From contig KE159602.1 of NCBI GenBank assembly GCA_000403275.2, positions 1 through 40,067 on the forward strand: a stretch of DNA of 40,067 bases, given 5' to 3'. The position numbers and the translations under genes are program-made. The notes beneath the pieces are model-generated. The model was given only the letters and a program-made list of their open reading frames with translations. It was not told where the DNA came from and did not search any database. Positions 29,501-38,393 of this stretch are shown piece after piece (position 1 is the stretch's first letter; each line of letters starts with the position of its first letter). Source of the DNA: Lachnospiraceae bacterium 28-4. GTDB lineage: Bacteria > Bacillota > Clostridia > Lachnospirales > Lachnospiraceae.

Positions 29501-30333
29501 TTAGGAAATTCAGGCTTATAAACGGGGAAGGGGTGTCATGGGATTTGAATGCCCGGACATCCTTTTTCCATTCCATTGGCGGTTTCGGCTATAAGGACGG
29601 GACGCAGTATGAACAGATTGGCACGGACTTCATCCCTCTGGAGGAATTATTCTCACAGGGTGTAATGACCGGGCGGATATTTTTCGGAGGGATAAACGCA
29701 TACAAAAACTACAGAGCCTTTTCCCGGTTCGTCCGGGCGGTGCCACTCACTCTCGTCTACGAGATGGAGGAGGCGTTCCGTGTTCCGGTGCGGATGACGG
29801 AAATCGCAAAGAGTGAGTTAATCACTGGCGGGGCTGGGCTGGATTGTGAAGTTGCATTTACGGCAACCGGGCTGTTTTATAAGAATGTTTCCGGCTACAG
29901 CGGGACGCTCTCCATCGGCGGGAAAATCTACCCATACGAATACACCTATGCTTATGCGGATGTGACGCAGAACACCCTCATGATCGACAGCGACAGCCAC
30001 GGGGACAGCCCATGCAAGGTGACGGTGTACGGCCCCTGCACGAACCCGGTATGGAAGCACTATGTAAATAATGTTTTGTATGAAACAGGAAAGTACGAGG
30101 GCAGCATCCCGGACGGGCATAAGCTGGTCATCGACACCACGCAGATTCCCTACAGCATTACGGAGCGGGGCGTCAGTGACGAGGTGGTGGCGGACAGATA
30201 CCAGATGTGCGATTTTACCACGGAGCGGTTCTTCCACCTGCAGTACGGCAGCAACCGTATTTCTGTGGTGCATGAGGGGCTGAACATTCTAAACGTGATG
30301 GTGGAAGGGAGGATCAGCTATGAGACCGTATAA
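29497..30333 (+). CDS. Distal tail (Dit-like) baseplate protein
   Basis: A 278-aa protein directly after the tape measure, as is usual for Dit. It starts MIRKFRLINGEGVSWDLN with the GFGYKDGTQYEQIG and IPLEELFSQGVMTGRIFFGG segments of siphovirus Dit N-terminal domains (about 25-65). The middle part (WHKH-like galectin domain region, about 120-200) has YPYEYTYAYADVTQNTLMIDSDSHGDSPCKVTVYGP. It forms the hexameric hub at the tube end. It overlaps the next gene by 14 nt and the previous by 4 nt. Family assignment is by pattern and position. Confidence 0.82.
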   Translation: MIRKFRLINGEGVSWDLNARTSFFHSIGGFGYKDGTQYEQIGTDFIPLEELFSQGVMTGRIFFGGINAYKNYRAFSRFVRAVPLTLVYEMEEAFRVPVRMTEIAKSELITGGAGLDCEVAFTATGLFYKNVSGYSGTLSIGGKIYPYEYTYAYADVTQNTLMIDSDSHGDSPCKVTVYGPCTNPVWKHYVNNVLYETGKYEGSIPDGHKLVIDTTQIPYSITERGVSDEVVADRYQMCDFTTERFFHLQYGSNRISVVHEGLNILNVMVEGRISYETV

Positions 30334-31399
30334 CGTGGAGATATTCACGCAGGATTTTGAGATGGTGGGCAATACCAATGTAAATGAAATTACCTACAAA
30401 GAGGATTATTTATCTTCCGATGGGAACACGGTCACGGTGCTTGCCCTTCCCGGCGTGAAAAAGCAGGATTATATCCGCATCAGCAGAGGGGATGAGGAGT
30501 ATGCCGGGATTGTGACAGAAATCGGCTATGGCACGGATAAGTCAAAGAAGTTACAGACCATTTCCTATAAACCGCTCATGGAGCTGCTCAATACGGATGT
30601 GCTGTTTGATGTGGATTTGCAGGGGCAGGGCAGCATGGAGCAGTTCATCTGTGGCCGCATCCGGGAAATGTTCATCACCAATGAGGATGGGATGCAGAAT
30701 ATAAAAGGTCTTTCCGTCAGCGCAGTTACAGCCACAAAGGACTGGAGCCTGCACATCACGCCCTCCGACAAGGGAGGGCATTACAACATCGTCAATCTCA
30801 TTGACTCCGTTATTATTCCGGCAATGGAAAAATACAGCATCCTTGTAAAGACAAAGCTGGATATCCAGAACCGGGAAGTGCAGATCACCGTGGGGAAAGC
30901 GGCAGCCGGGGTGATTACGATTGAAAGCGACCTTCCCAACATCATCAAAAAGAGCGTCACGATAAAACAGGTCAGTGCCGATGTGAATAAACTGGTGATT
31001 TATGATGCAGAGGATTATTCCAACACCCGGATTTATTATCTGCATCCCGATCTTGGCTATGACACGAAAGACCGGGACCGCATCACGCCTGTGGTGTGTG
31101 AGATGCAGGCGGTCTCCCATGAGGAGGGGAGCAGCTTTGAGAGTGCCGCGATCAGCGCCGCCCATAACAAGTTCGCAAATTTATCCTATTCCAATCTGAT
31201 AGAACTTACCATGATGAACGGTGACGCATTGGTAAAGCCGGAGGAACTGGAATTCGGGCAGGTGGCGGACATCATATCTGACGGGCAGAGTTACCGCAGC
31301 ATTTTGACCGGAAGGGAGCGGGGGAAGGACACAAAGCTGGTATTCGGCACGGTGCGTTTGGACTTGACTAAGATTTTAAGGAGGCAGGAGAATGGCTGA
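30320..31399 (+). CDS. Tail hub / tail-associated (Tal-like) protein
   Basis: A 359-aa protein, the second component of the tip hub. It starts MRPYNVEIFTQDFEMVGN and has GNTVTVLALPGVKKQDYIRISRGDEEYAGIVTEI (about 36-70), a beta-barrel region like the gp27/ReqiPepy6 Gp37-type tail hub, then LVIYDAEDYSNTRIYYL near 225. No lysozyme or peptidase domain is fused to it, unlike many Tal proteins; wall degradation may be left to the endolysin or other factors. It overlaps the tail-tip gene by 8 nt. Confidence 0.8.
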   Translation: MRPYNVEIFTQDFEMVGNTNVNEITYKEDYLSSDGNTVTVLALPGVKKQDYIRISRGDEEYAGIVTEIGYGTDKSKKLQTISYKPLMELLNTDVLFDVDLQGQGSMEQFICGRIREMFITNEDGMQNIKGLSVSAVTATKDWSLHITPSDKGGHYNIVNLIDSVIIPAMEKYSILVKTKLDIQNREVQITVGKAAAGVITIESDLPNIIKKSVTIKQVSADVNKLVIYDAEDYSNTRIYYLHPDLGYDTKDRDRITPVVCEMQAVSHEEGSSFESAAISAAHNKFANLSYSNLIELTMMNGDALVKPEELEFGQVADIISDGQSYRSILTGRERGKDTKLVFGTVRLDLTKILRRQENG

Positions 31400-33515
31400 C
31401 AACATCACACTGAAAACCTATAAGGGCGGCAATGTCACACCGCAGGATGACGCCATCATCTACGAGACGGCGATCCCCGGCAGCGGCATCTTCAAAGGGT
31501 GCGAAGTGACCTACGCAAGAGGGAATGTCCTTCATATCTCGCAAGGCTTTGGCATGATTCGTGGACGGTTCTTTGAAGTGTATGAAACGGAGATTGACGT
31601 GCGCCTTGCGGACGTGGGGGAAACATTGCAGGGGCGGGTGTATATCCACCTTGATTTATCCAATGCGGATGAACCCATCAAGATACTGGCACAGGCGGCA
31701 TCGGAGCTTCCGCCGCTGGATGCGGATGTGAACATCAATTACAACAATTCCTCCTACGATCTGGAACTTGCCATCTTCACCGTATCTTCGGCGGGCTTGG
31801 ACGGGCTGACGAAAGTATTTCCTACCTTAAAGGCGGGGAGTGGAGGCGGTGGCGGCGGAGGGGAAACCCTCACCCGTGCCACTTCCTATGCCATAGGGGA
31901 TGCGGTTACCGCAGTGGGCGCTCCGGGGTGGGCGACACTGGTCTGCACACAGGCAGGTACCACGGCGGCATCGGAGCCTTCCGGGTATTCGAGGATCACC
32001 AAAGTGGGGGACAGGATTTTAGACGGAACCGCGGTATTCACGGCAAGGAACATCATCGGGGAGCTGGACGGTGTTATTTCCACAACGGAAACTTTGGAAG
32101 AATCCATGCAGACTTTGGATGAAAGAGTGACGGAGATGATGAGCAGCACCGGCCTTGTGATGAAACTGGTGAGCCTTGACGAATACCGGGCATTGGAAAG
32201 CTACAGCGCCACCACAATCTATCTCTGCTATGAAGATGAAACCACAAAGCGTGTGACGCGGATTTTCGTGGGAGAGGACAGGGTGTATGCGGCGGGCGTA
32301 AAGGTGACTTATCAGATCGACACGGGGTATGCATTGGAAAGGACTGTGCCGGACAGGGAGGACGCCATTGCCGCCGCACCGCCCGCCGCGCTGGAGGGAT
32401 ATACCTTTGTAGGATGGCGGCAGGATGATACTGCGGAAAAGAAAGTGCTTTCGGAATATCTCATCAGCAGTGAGGAACCCGTCACGCTTTATGCGGTGTT
32501 CAGAAAGCAGATGACCATCGGTCTGATGCCCAACGGCGGCACCCTTGCAGAAACCGGGGCGGCGGAGTCCTTTATGGCTTATTGCTATTACAACAACGGG
32601 AATTCCCAGAGCGAACCCACCACGGTACCGGCAAGCCCCTATACCCGGAAGAATATGTCCTTCTGCGGATGGAGCATTGACTCTCTTTCCACACCGTCCT
32701 ATAAGCCGGGAGAGAAAGGCGTGTTCCCTGCCGGGGCCACGCTCTATGCCATGTGGGTGACCACGGAGTATGACTTCCCCTACACAGGGAATTATGTGCA
32801 GTTTGTTATCCCCCAGGACGGCATCTATGAGTTTGAAGTGTGGGGCGCATCCGGCGCTGCGGCGAAGGTGGACTCCCTTGTGGCGGAAGGCGGTCTTGGC
32901 GGCCATTCCAAAGGCTGTAAGAAGATGAAGAAGGATGAAGTGATCTATGTCTATAACGGCGGATCACCGAAAGGCACGTCATCGGGTGCAAACGGCGGCG
33001 GGAACGGTTACAATTATGCCAGCAGCAAGCAGTACGGGGCAGGAGGAGGCGGTTCCACCCATGTGGCCACAAAACCTTATGGACTTGGCACGAACAGTTC
33101 CAGCGGGCCGTCCTATGCCAACCGCTCCAGCATCCTGATCGTGGCGGGAGGCGGCGGTGGCGGCGGGATAGACAACGGCACAGCCCACAAGGGAGGAGAC
33201 GGCGGCGGGGAGCGTGGCGGGAACGGCTCCGGCGGCGCGCTGGGAGGCCGGCAGATTTCCACGGGGAGCAGCCCGTCTGAAAACTTTGGCATGGGGGATT
33301 ATTATTCATCAAGCAGTGCCGCTTCTTCCGGCGGCGGGGGCGGATGGTTCGGCGGGAACTACGGGCAGTATGGGCAGTCCGGGGCAGGAGGCTCCGGCTA
33401 TGTGGACGGTGTCGCCCCATTCACCCACAACGGGAAATATTACCCCGCAGAGACCGAGGCAGGGGTGAACGAGGGGAACGGCAGGGCATTCATCCGGTAT
33501 GTGGAATGCGCGTAA
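31392..33515 (+). CDS. Tail-tip receptor-binding protein with InlB-type repeats and a glycine-rich end
   Basis: A 707-aa protein. Residues 1-150 form a beta-rich baseplate-attachment part (KGGNVTPQDDAIIYETAIPGSG, FFEVYETEIDV), followed by a Gly linker (155-161). Next are a carbohydrate-binding-like segment with ATSYAIGDAVTAVGAPGWA and a coiled coil (TTETLEESMQTLDERVTEM). Two InlB B-repeat-like units lie at about 300-375 and 376-455 (GYTFVGWRQDD, FCGWSIDS, LYAMW). Residues 470-707 are the glycine-rich tip also seen at 1-675. InlB repeats and Gly-rich tips are used for cell-surface contact, so this is the likely specificity determinant. It ends at TAA 33513-33515. Confidence 0.88.
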   Translation: MADNITLKTYKGGNVTPQDDAIIYETAIPGSGIFKGCEVTYARGNVLHISQGFGMIRGRFFEVYETEIDVRLADVGETLQGRVYIHLDLSNADEPIKILAQAASELPPLDADVNINYNNSSYDLELAIFTVSSAGLDGLTKVFPTLKAGSGGGGGGGETLTRATSYAIGDAVTAVGAPGWATLVCTQAGTTAASEPSGYSRITKVGDRILDGTAVFTARNIIGELDGVISTTETLEESMQTLDERVTEMMSSTGLVMKLVSLDEYRALESYSATTIYLCYEDETTKRVTRIFVGEDRVYAAGVKVTYQIDTGYALERTVPDREDAIAAAPPAALEGYTFVGWRQDDTAEKKVLSEYLISSEEPVTLYAVFRKQMTIGLMPNGGTLAETGAAESFMAYCYYNNGNSQSEPTTVPASPYTRKNMSFCGWSIDSLSTPSYKPGEKGVFPAGATLYAMWVTTEYDFPYTGNYVQFVIPQDGIYEFEVWGASGAAAKVDSLVAEGGLGGHSKGCKKMKKDEVIYVYNGGSPKGTSSGANGGGNGYNYASSKQYGAGGGGSTHVATKPYGLGTNSSSGPSYANRSSILIVAGGGGGGGIDNGTAHKGGDGGGERGGNGSGGALGGRQISTGSSPSENFGMGDYYSSSSAASSGGGGGWFGGNYGQYGQSGAGGSGYVDGVAPFTHNGKYYPAETEAGVNEGNGRAFIRYVECA

Positions 33516-33640
33516 ATATGTACAGTTTTCCATCTGTATATTTGTGAATCCTATGCTCCGAATCTGCTTGATAATATCCCCATTCAGAGCGAATATGGGT
33601 ACTACCGAAAGGGAAAACACGAAAAATGGAGGGAAGCACA

Positions 33641-34012
33641 ATGACGAGATTTGAAAGAGAGATAAACGGGAGCCTTGGGGATTTTTGGAAAAAGAATGCA
33701 GAGGAGGAAGTGAAAAAGGCGGTGGCGCAGGCGGATGAAAAGGCTACGGTTGATGAGGACGGCGCGGTCAGATGGAAGAGCAACGGGCGCTGCCTGATGG
33801 ATGACTTCTGCGAGAAGCTGGAATACGCAGGATACCCTTTCAGCAGGGAGGCAACAGCAAGAAAACGGGATGCACAGAATGAGGAAAGCATCGCGGAATA
33901 CCGCAGGAACCACAGGGGGCTTTCCGGGGAGGCGCTTGCGGAGGCAAGGGCGGCATTCGGGGAAGGCGCCACGGTGGTCAATATACTGACGGGAGAGAGG
34001 ACAAAACTGTAA
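33641..34012 (+). CDS. Uncharacterised small phage-associated protein (123 aa)
   Basis: ATG 33641 has GGAGGG 7 nt upstream; an in-frame ATG at 33626 precedes that RBS. The protein is charged and helical: MTRFEREINGSLGDFWKKNA, EEEVKKAVAQADEKATVDED, DDFCEKLEYAGYPFSREA, and a final NILTGERTKL. No membrane helix or signal peptide. It is absent from the first module (1-5150), so it was either inserted here or lost there. It lies between the tail tip and holin. Upstream is a 125-bp gap with a weak CCCAT/ATGGG dyad near 33578. Function unknown. Confidence 0.75.
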   Translation: MTRFEREINGSLGDFWKKNAEEEVKKAVAQADEKATVDEDGAVRWKSNGRCLMDDFCEKLEYAGYPFSREATARKRDAQNEESIAEYRRNHRGLSGEALAEARAAFGEGATVVNILTGERTKL

Positions 34013-34032
34013 AAACATCATTTTAGGAACAG

Positions 34033-34064
34033 GCGGACTGCCCACTGCGGGCAGCCGCTTTTTT
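34033..34064 (+). terminator. Terminator before the second holin
   Basis: GCGG-A-CTGCCC and GGGCAG-CCGC form a stem with a short loop, followed by TTTTTT. It lies 20 nt after the 33641 gene. Confidence 0.8.
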
Positions 34065-34093
34065 CTTACCCAAAACCAGAAGGAGGAATTGGA

Positions 34094-34498
34094 ATGAAGA
34101 ATTTTATCGAGGCGGCGCAGTATGCGTTTGCGGCGCTCGGCGGTGCGCTGGGTGCGGTCATGGGAGGCTTTGACGGCTTCCTTTATGCACTGGTGGTATT
34201 CGTGGTGGTGGACTACATCACCGGGCTGATGGCGGCGGCAGTGGAGAAGAAGCTCTCCAGCGAAGTGGGATTCAAGGGCATCTTCAAGAAGGTGGTCATT
34301 TTCAGCCTTGTGGCAGTGGGGCATATCGTGGATACGCACATCATCGGGGAGGGGAGCGTCCTGCGGACGGCGGTCATCTTCTTTTATCTTTCCAATGAGG
34401 GCATTTCCATCTTGGAGAATGCCGCGAGGACGGGGCTGCCCATTCCGGGGAAGTTAAAGGCCGTGCTGGAGCAGCTACGGGAGGAAAAAGGGGAATGA
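34094..34498 (+). CDS. Holin, TcdE-like family (second copy)
   Basis: 134 aa, nearly identical to the holin at 722-1126, differing at only a few positions (VVDYITGLMAA versus VVDYATGLMAA in the second membrane segment, and the last two residues). AGGAGGAATTGG supplies the RBS. It is separated from the endolysin by a hairpin and one extra small gene, unlike in the first module. Function as for the first copy. Confidence 0.9.
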   Translation: MKNFIEAAQYAFAALGGALGAVMGGFDGFLYALVVFVVVDYITGLMAAAVEKKLSSEVGFKGIFKKVVIFSLVAVGHIVDTHIIGEGSVLRTAVIFFYLSNEGISILENAARTGLPIPGKLKAVLEQLREEKGE

Positions 34499-34502
34499 TA
34501 TG

Positions 34503-34533
34503 CTGCACAAATTTTCTGATGATGTTTGTGCAG
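34503..34533 (+). terminator. Inverted repeat after the second holin
   Basis: CTGCACAAA (34503-34511) and TTTGTGCAG (34525-34533) are perfect 9-bp arms, but only TTTAT follows, so termination would be weak. Confidence 0.5.
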
Positions 34534-34625
34534 TTTATGGTTCCATTCCCGCTTGCAATTATGCCCGTTCAGAGCGAACATGTCTGTGACCGGGGAACCG
34601 GAATACAGGGACGGAGGGCTTAAGG

Positions 34626-34793
34626 ATGAGGGCATACGGAGAGATGGAACAGCATGGGAAGTACACGCTGGAGGATTACGGCGGCTGGTCGAGGAACCAC
34701 ACCAGAGCGGCATCCATCCGCAGGTGGAAACGCCCGCTGAAAAAGAGGGCAAGGCAGGTGTGCCGCGCCATGCTGAGACGGATGGAAAGATAA
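34626..34793 (+). CDS. Small strongly basic protein (55 aa)
   Basis: ATG 34626 has GGAGGG 7 nt upstream. The protein starts MRAYGEMEQHGKYTLEDYGG and then becomes very basic: WSRNHTRAASIRRWKRPLKK, ending RAMLRRMER. No hydrophobic segment. It is well placed between holin and endolysin and has no counterpart in the first module. The basic C-terminal helix suggests nucleic-acid or membrane interaction; spanin-like or antiholin roles cannot be supported. Family not recognised. Confidence 0.68.
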   Translation: MRAYGEMEQHGKYTLEDYGGWSRNHTRAASIRRWKRPLKKRARQVCRAMLRRMER

Positions 34794-34811
34794 CAGGATA
34801 ATTTTTGGAAG

Positions 34812-34836
34812 GGCATCGCTGCGGCGGTGCCTTTTT
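34812..34836 (+). terminator. Terminator before the second endolysin
   Basis: GGCATCGC (34812-34819) and GCGGTGCC (34824-34831) form an 8-bp stem with one G-T pair and a 4-nt loop, followed by TTTTT. Confidence 0.72.
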
Positions 34837-34896
34837 CGTTCAATAAGCTGACCCGTGGAACGGGGCGGCGTTTGATGTGAAAGAGAGGGAAATGGG

Positions 34897-36210
34897 ATGA
34901 ATTTAAAACAGAATTACCTTACGGAGTCCGGCTGTTATAAAGCGGGAAAGCACATCACCGTGAAAGGTCTTATGATCCACTCGGTGGGATGCCCGCAGCC
35001 AGAGGCGGATGTGTTTATGAAGAACTGGAACAGGGCGGATGCCAATGCTTGCGTCCACGCCATTATCGAGCCAGACGGGGATGTGTACCAACTGCTCCCG
35101 TGGGATTTCCGTGGATGGCACTGCGGAGGCAGCGCAAACAATACCCACATCGGTGTGGAAATGACGGAGCCCGCCACCATTAAATATGCAGGCGGCGCAT
35201 CATGGACGGAGACCGGGGATGGGGAGAATACGAAGAACCATGTGCTTGCCGCCTACAAATGTGCGGTGGAGTTGTTTGCATATCTCTGTCAGCAGTTCCA
35301 TTTAGACCCACTTGCGGATGGCGTGGTGATTTCCCATTCCGAGGGATGTAAAAGGGGCATTGCCAGCAACCACGGGGACGTGGAGCATCTGTGGTCTAAG
35401 TTTGGCCTGACGATGGCGCAGTTTAGAAAAGACATCAAAACGGTGATGGAGGGAGGCACAGCGGCGGATTCCCTTACCGCCATTATGGGAAAGCCTGCGG
35501 TGACGGCGGATCAGATGAAATCCTATCTGAAAAAGAAAAATCCGTCCGTGCCGCAGGCTGTTCTGGATATGATACCGCTGTACCTTTCCGAAGGGGAAGC
35601 GGAGGGCGTGAGGGGCGATATCGCTTTTGCACAGTCCTGTCTGGAAACGGGGAACTTCACTTTCTCCGGCTCGGCGGTCACTCTTTCGCAGAACAATTTC
35701 TGCGGTCTTGGGGTGACACAGAGGGGCAAAACAGGGCTGTCCTTTGAAACGGCGCAGCTTGGCATCCGGGCGCAGATTCAGCACCTCAAAGCCTACGCCT
35801 CCACGGATAAGCTGCGGAATGAGAGAAGCGATCCACGGTTCCGTTATGTCACAAGGGGCTGCGCTCCCTATGCGGAATGGCTCGGCCAGAAGGAGAATCC
35901 GCAGGGGAAAGGCTGGGCGGCAGGAGAAAAGTATGGGGAGAAGATACTTTCCATCCTGAAAGCCATTGTCAGCGAAGGAAAAGTGCAGTTCATGGAGAGC
36001 CTTACCCTTTCCGCACCCTACATGGTGCGCGTATCCATTCCCGATTTGAATATCCGCCGTGGCCCCGGAACGTCATACCCAAAGACGGGCAAATTTACTG
36101 GTGTCGGCGTTTTCACCGTGGTTGAGGAAAAGGACGGCTGGGGGCTGCTGAAAGCCTATCAGGAAAAGCGGGACGGGTGGATTTCCCTTGCGTTCACCAC
36201 CCGAATGTAA
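34897..36210 (+). CDS. Two-domain endolysin (second copy)
   Basis: 437 aa, same amidase, glucosaminidase and SH3b order and same length as the copy at 1196-2509. The amidase domain keeps MIHSVG, NTHIGVEMTE and ISHSEGC. Differences are concentrated at about 185-200 (linker) and 298-308. The conserved parts (SYLKKKNPSVPQ, NNFCGLG, the SH3b domain) are nearly unchanged. AGAGAGGGAAATGGG precedes the ATG. Function as for the first copy; the presence of both makes homologous exchange likely. Confidence 0.92.
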   Translation: MNLKQNYLTESGCYKAGKHITVKGLMIHSVGCPQPEADVFMKNWNRADANACVHAIIEPDGDVYQLLPWDFRGWHCGGSANNTHIGVEMTEPATIKYAGGASWTETGDGENTKNHVLAAYKCAVELFAYLCQQFHLDPLADGVVISHSEGCKRGIASNHGDVEHLWSKFGLTMAQFRKDIKTVMEGGTAADSLTAIMGKPAVTADQMKSYLKKKNPSVPQAVLDMIPLYLSEGEAEGVRGDIAFAQSCLETGNFTFSGSAVTLSQNNFCGLGVTQRGKTGLSFETAQLGIRAQIQHLKAYASTDKLRNERSDPRFRYVTRGCAPYAEWLGQKENPQGKGWAAGEKYGEKILSILKAIVSEGKVQFMESLTLSAPYMVRVSIPDLNIRRGPGTSYPKTGKFTGVGVFTVVEEKDGWGLLKAYQEKRDGWISLAFTTRM

Positions 36211-36307
36211 GGCGGCATTTATATAGGAAGAAAGCGCCCGTATTGCTTGACTTTACGGGCTTTCAGAGTGATTAATAGACTACCAAAAAAGAAAGGAGCG
36301 GATGCAG

Positions 36308-38020
36308 ATGCGGATAAGGAAAGTTGCGATATATGCCAGGGTGTCAACAGAGCATGAGGCACAGCTTTCAGCATTGGAGAACCAGGTGCAGTATTACGAT
36401 GACCTGATAGACAGGCACCCGGACTGGGTATTGTACCGCCGGTACATCGATGAAGGTATCACCGGCACTTCCATATCCAAACGTAAGAATTTCGTGCGGA
36501 TGATGGAGGACGCGAAGGACGGCCATTTCGACTTAATCGTCACGAGGGAGGTATCGAGGTTCGCAAGGAACACGGTGGACACCCTCCAGCAGACGAGGCT
36601 CTTGAAGCGGATGGGGATTGAGGTGTATTTCACCGAGGACGGGATATGGACCATGAACGATGAGGACGGGGAACTGCGGCTGACCATCATGGCGACCCTT
36701 GCGCAGAACAAATCGAAAAAGACATCCATGCGGGTGAAGGCGGGGCAGATGGTCTCCTTCCAGAACGGGGTGGTCTACGGCACCGGGAACGTGCTTGGCT
36801 ACGACAAAGTGGGGCCGGAATACGTCATCAATGAGGAACAGGCGGAAACGGTCAGGAGGATATTCGACCTGTACCTTGCGGGCAACGGCTACCATAAAAT
36901 AATGAAACAGCTTGAAAAGGAAGGCCGCCGCACGGCGATGGGGAAGACGATGTGGCATTACGCCACTGTCGGCCACATCTTAAAGAACTGCCTCTACTGC
37001 GGGGAGCTGGAATACCGGAAGGAGTATGTGCCGGACTACCTCGAACAGAAAAGGGCGAAGAACAAGGGGGAGCTGGAGCGCGTCATCGTGGAGGGGAAGC
37101 ACCAGCCCATCGTCACCAAGGAGGAGTTCGAGAGGGTACAGAAGATGATGGCGGAAAAGGACGCGCAGATGGGGCAGCGCCGGAAGAACAGGGGCGTCCA
37201 TTCGGACGACCTCTGGCGCAGGAAGATGAGGTGCCAGTGCGGCCACGCCTTCGCAAAGACCAAGTGGCATACCAAGACGGACTTCATCACCTACACCTAT
37301 AAATGCTACGACCAGACCCGGACGGGGACCATAGCGGCAAGGCTGAAAAACGGCCTGAGCATTGAGAACGTCTGCCGCTCGCCGCTGGTGCAGGACTGGA
37401 AGATGTACACGATGGCGCAGAAAGTCCTCCACGCCGTGTTCGATGACCCGGAGGGGACGCTCCTGAACGCGGCGGCGGTGCTGGGGTGCGGCATCGCCGG
37501 GGTGGAGCAGTCGGAAGTGCTGCGTGACAAGGAAATCATAGAAGAACAGCTCAAAAAGGAGCGGGGCAGATATGAGACGCTCCTCGATATGAGGATGAAC
37601 AACGAGATACCGAGGGAGGTATTCAGCCGCAAGCAGCAGGAGGTGGGGGAGAAGATCGCGGAACTGGAGCAGCGGATGGCGCAGTATGGGGATGTGGAGC
37701 CCGCCACGGAGGCGGACGTGAGCGGCAAGCTGGAAAACCTGCAAAGGCTCATGGGGCAGTTCTCCATGCCGGAGGATGGCGAGTTTTCGGAAGAGGAAAT
37801 GGATAGATATGTGTCAGGGGTGAGGGTTTACGAAGACCGCTTTGAGTGGCTCTTAAACTTAAGCCCCGAAGCCCGCGGGGAACTGGATGACGCCGGTTCC
37901 CCTGTTTATTTTACGAAGCTGACGGTCACGCCGGATGACGAGCGGGCATGGTTCAGGATGCACCCGCAGTGGTCAAAGTCCAACAGGTACGCGGAACTGG
38001 AGGTATGGATATTCATTTAA
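36308..38020 (+). CDS. Large serine recombinase (second copy)
   Basis: 570 aa from ATG 36308 (AAAGGAGC upstream, spacing as in the first copy). The resolvase domain (YARVSTEHEAQ, catalytic Ser at about 13; REVSRFARN) is almost identical to the first copy. One difference lies in the catalytic-domain end (NKSKKTSMRVKAG here, NESKKTSMRVKAG there). Divergence rises from residue 180 on, including the recombinase domain and zinc ribbon (RCQCGHAF, YKCYDQ) and the coiled-coil end. This suggests different or drifting att recognition. The promoter-like TTGACT region upstream (36247) is conserved between copies. Confidence 0.92.
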   Translation: MRIRKVAIYARVSTEHEAQLSALENQVQYYDDLIDRHPDWVLYRRYIDEGITGTSISKRKNFVRMMEDAKDGHFDLIVTREVSRFARNTVDTLQQTRLLKRMGIEVYFTEDGIWTMNDEDGELRLTIMATLAQNKSKKTSMRVKAGQMVSFQNGVVYGTGNVLGYDKVGPEYVINEEQAETVRRIFDLYLAGNGYHKIMKQLEKEGRRTAMGKTMWHYATVGHILKNCLYCGELEYRKEYVPDYLEQKRAKNKGELERVIVEGKHQPIVTKEEFERVQKMMAEKDAQMGQRRKNRGVHSDDLWRRKMRCQCGHAFAKTKWHTKTDFITYTYKCYDQTRTGTIAARLKNGLSIENVCRSPLVQDWKMYTMAQKVLHAVFDDPEGTLLNAAAVLGCGIAGVEQSEVLRDKEIIEEQLKKERGRYETLLDMRMNNEIPREVFSRKQQEVGEKIAELEQRMAQYGDVEPATEADVSGKLENLQRLMGQFSMPEDGEFSEEEMDRYVSGVRVYEDRFEWLLNLSPEARGELDDAGSPVYFTKLTVTPDDERAWFRMHPQWSKSNRYAELEVWIFI

Positions 38021-38031
38021 AACGGAAGAGG

Positions 38032-38072
38032 GACAGGGCGGAAGGGCTGTGGCGCAGCCTTTCCGCCCTGTC
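38032..38072. terminator. Hairpin between convergent genes (second copy)
   Basis: GACAGGGCGGAAGG pairs with CCTTTCCGCCCTGTC; the G-C pair here replaces the G-T pair in the first copy (4342-4380). Confidence 0.6.
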
Positions 38073-38084
38073 ACCGATTTGCGG

Positions 38085-38393
38085 TTACAGTTCTGAGGTC
38101 ATTTCTTTTGCTTCTGTCGGCAGGCATTTCCCTAAAAACATGGCCTTGCAGTCGGAAAATCCCAACAGGTAGGCGAGCATCCCAAACCGGGAGCCGAGAG
38201 CGTTCTGCTCGCTGACGTAGCGGTCAATCAGCAGCCGGATTTCTTTTGATAAATCCATCCTGTCCAGTTCGCCGGAGTATATGTCCGACTTGCGGAGAAT
38301 CGCCTGGTATTCCCCGTCACTGCTCACGATACCGTTCATGACGCTGTGCATGCGGGTATCCATCAATTGGTACAATGCAGAATCCTTTTCCAA
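38085..38393 (-). CDS. Small helical phage-associated protein (second copy)
   Basis: 102 aa from the TTG at 38393-38391, homologous to the protein at 4396-4701 with a few substitutions (RMHS versus RMNG) and a different C-terminal end (TEAKEMTSEL). AGGAGGG precedes the TTG in both copies. A longer frame from 38492 exists but would use coding upstream of the RBS and is not conserved in copy one. Function unknown; possible DUF6809-like. Confidence 0.7.
   Translation of the reverse strand: MEKDSALYQLMDTRMHSVMNGIVSSDGEYQAILRKSDIYSGELDRMDLSKEIRLLIDRYVSEQNALGSRFGMLAYLLGFSDCKAMFLGKCLPTEAKEMTSEL

Noticed and set aside
32019-33420. Minus-strand frames rich in Arg/Pro/Cys opposite the tail-tip gene
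   Set aside because: Shadow frames produced by the Gly-rich codon pattern (GGC/GGN read backwards).
34560-34595. LexA/SOS-box-like sequence (GCGAACATGT) near TTCAGAGCGAA, with a similar TTCAGAGCGAA at about 33583
   Set aside because: Only half of the Firmicute CGAAC-N4-GTTCG consensus is present, so SOS control is not supported; the shared 11-mer is noted only as a short repeat.
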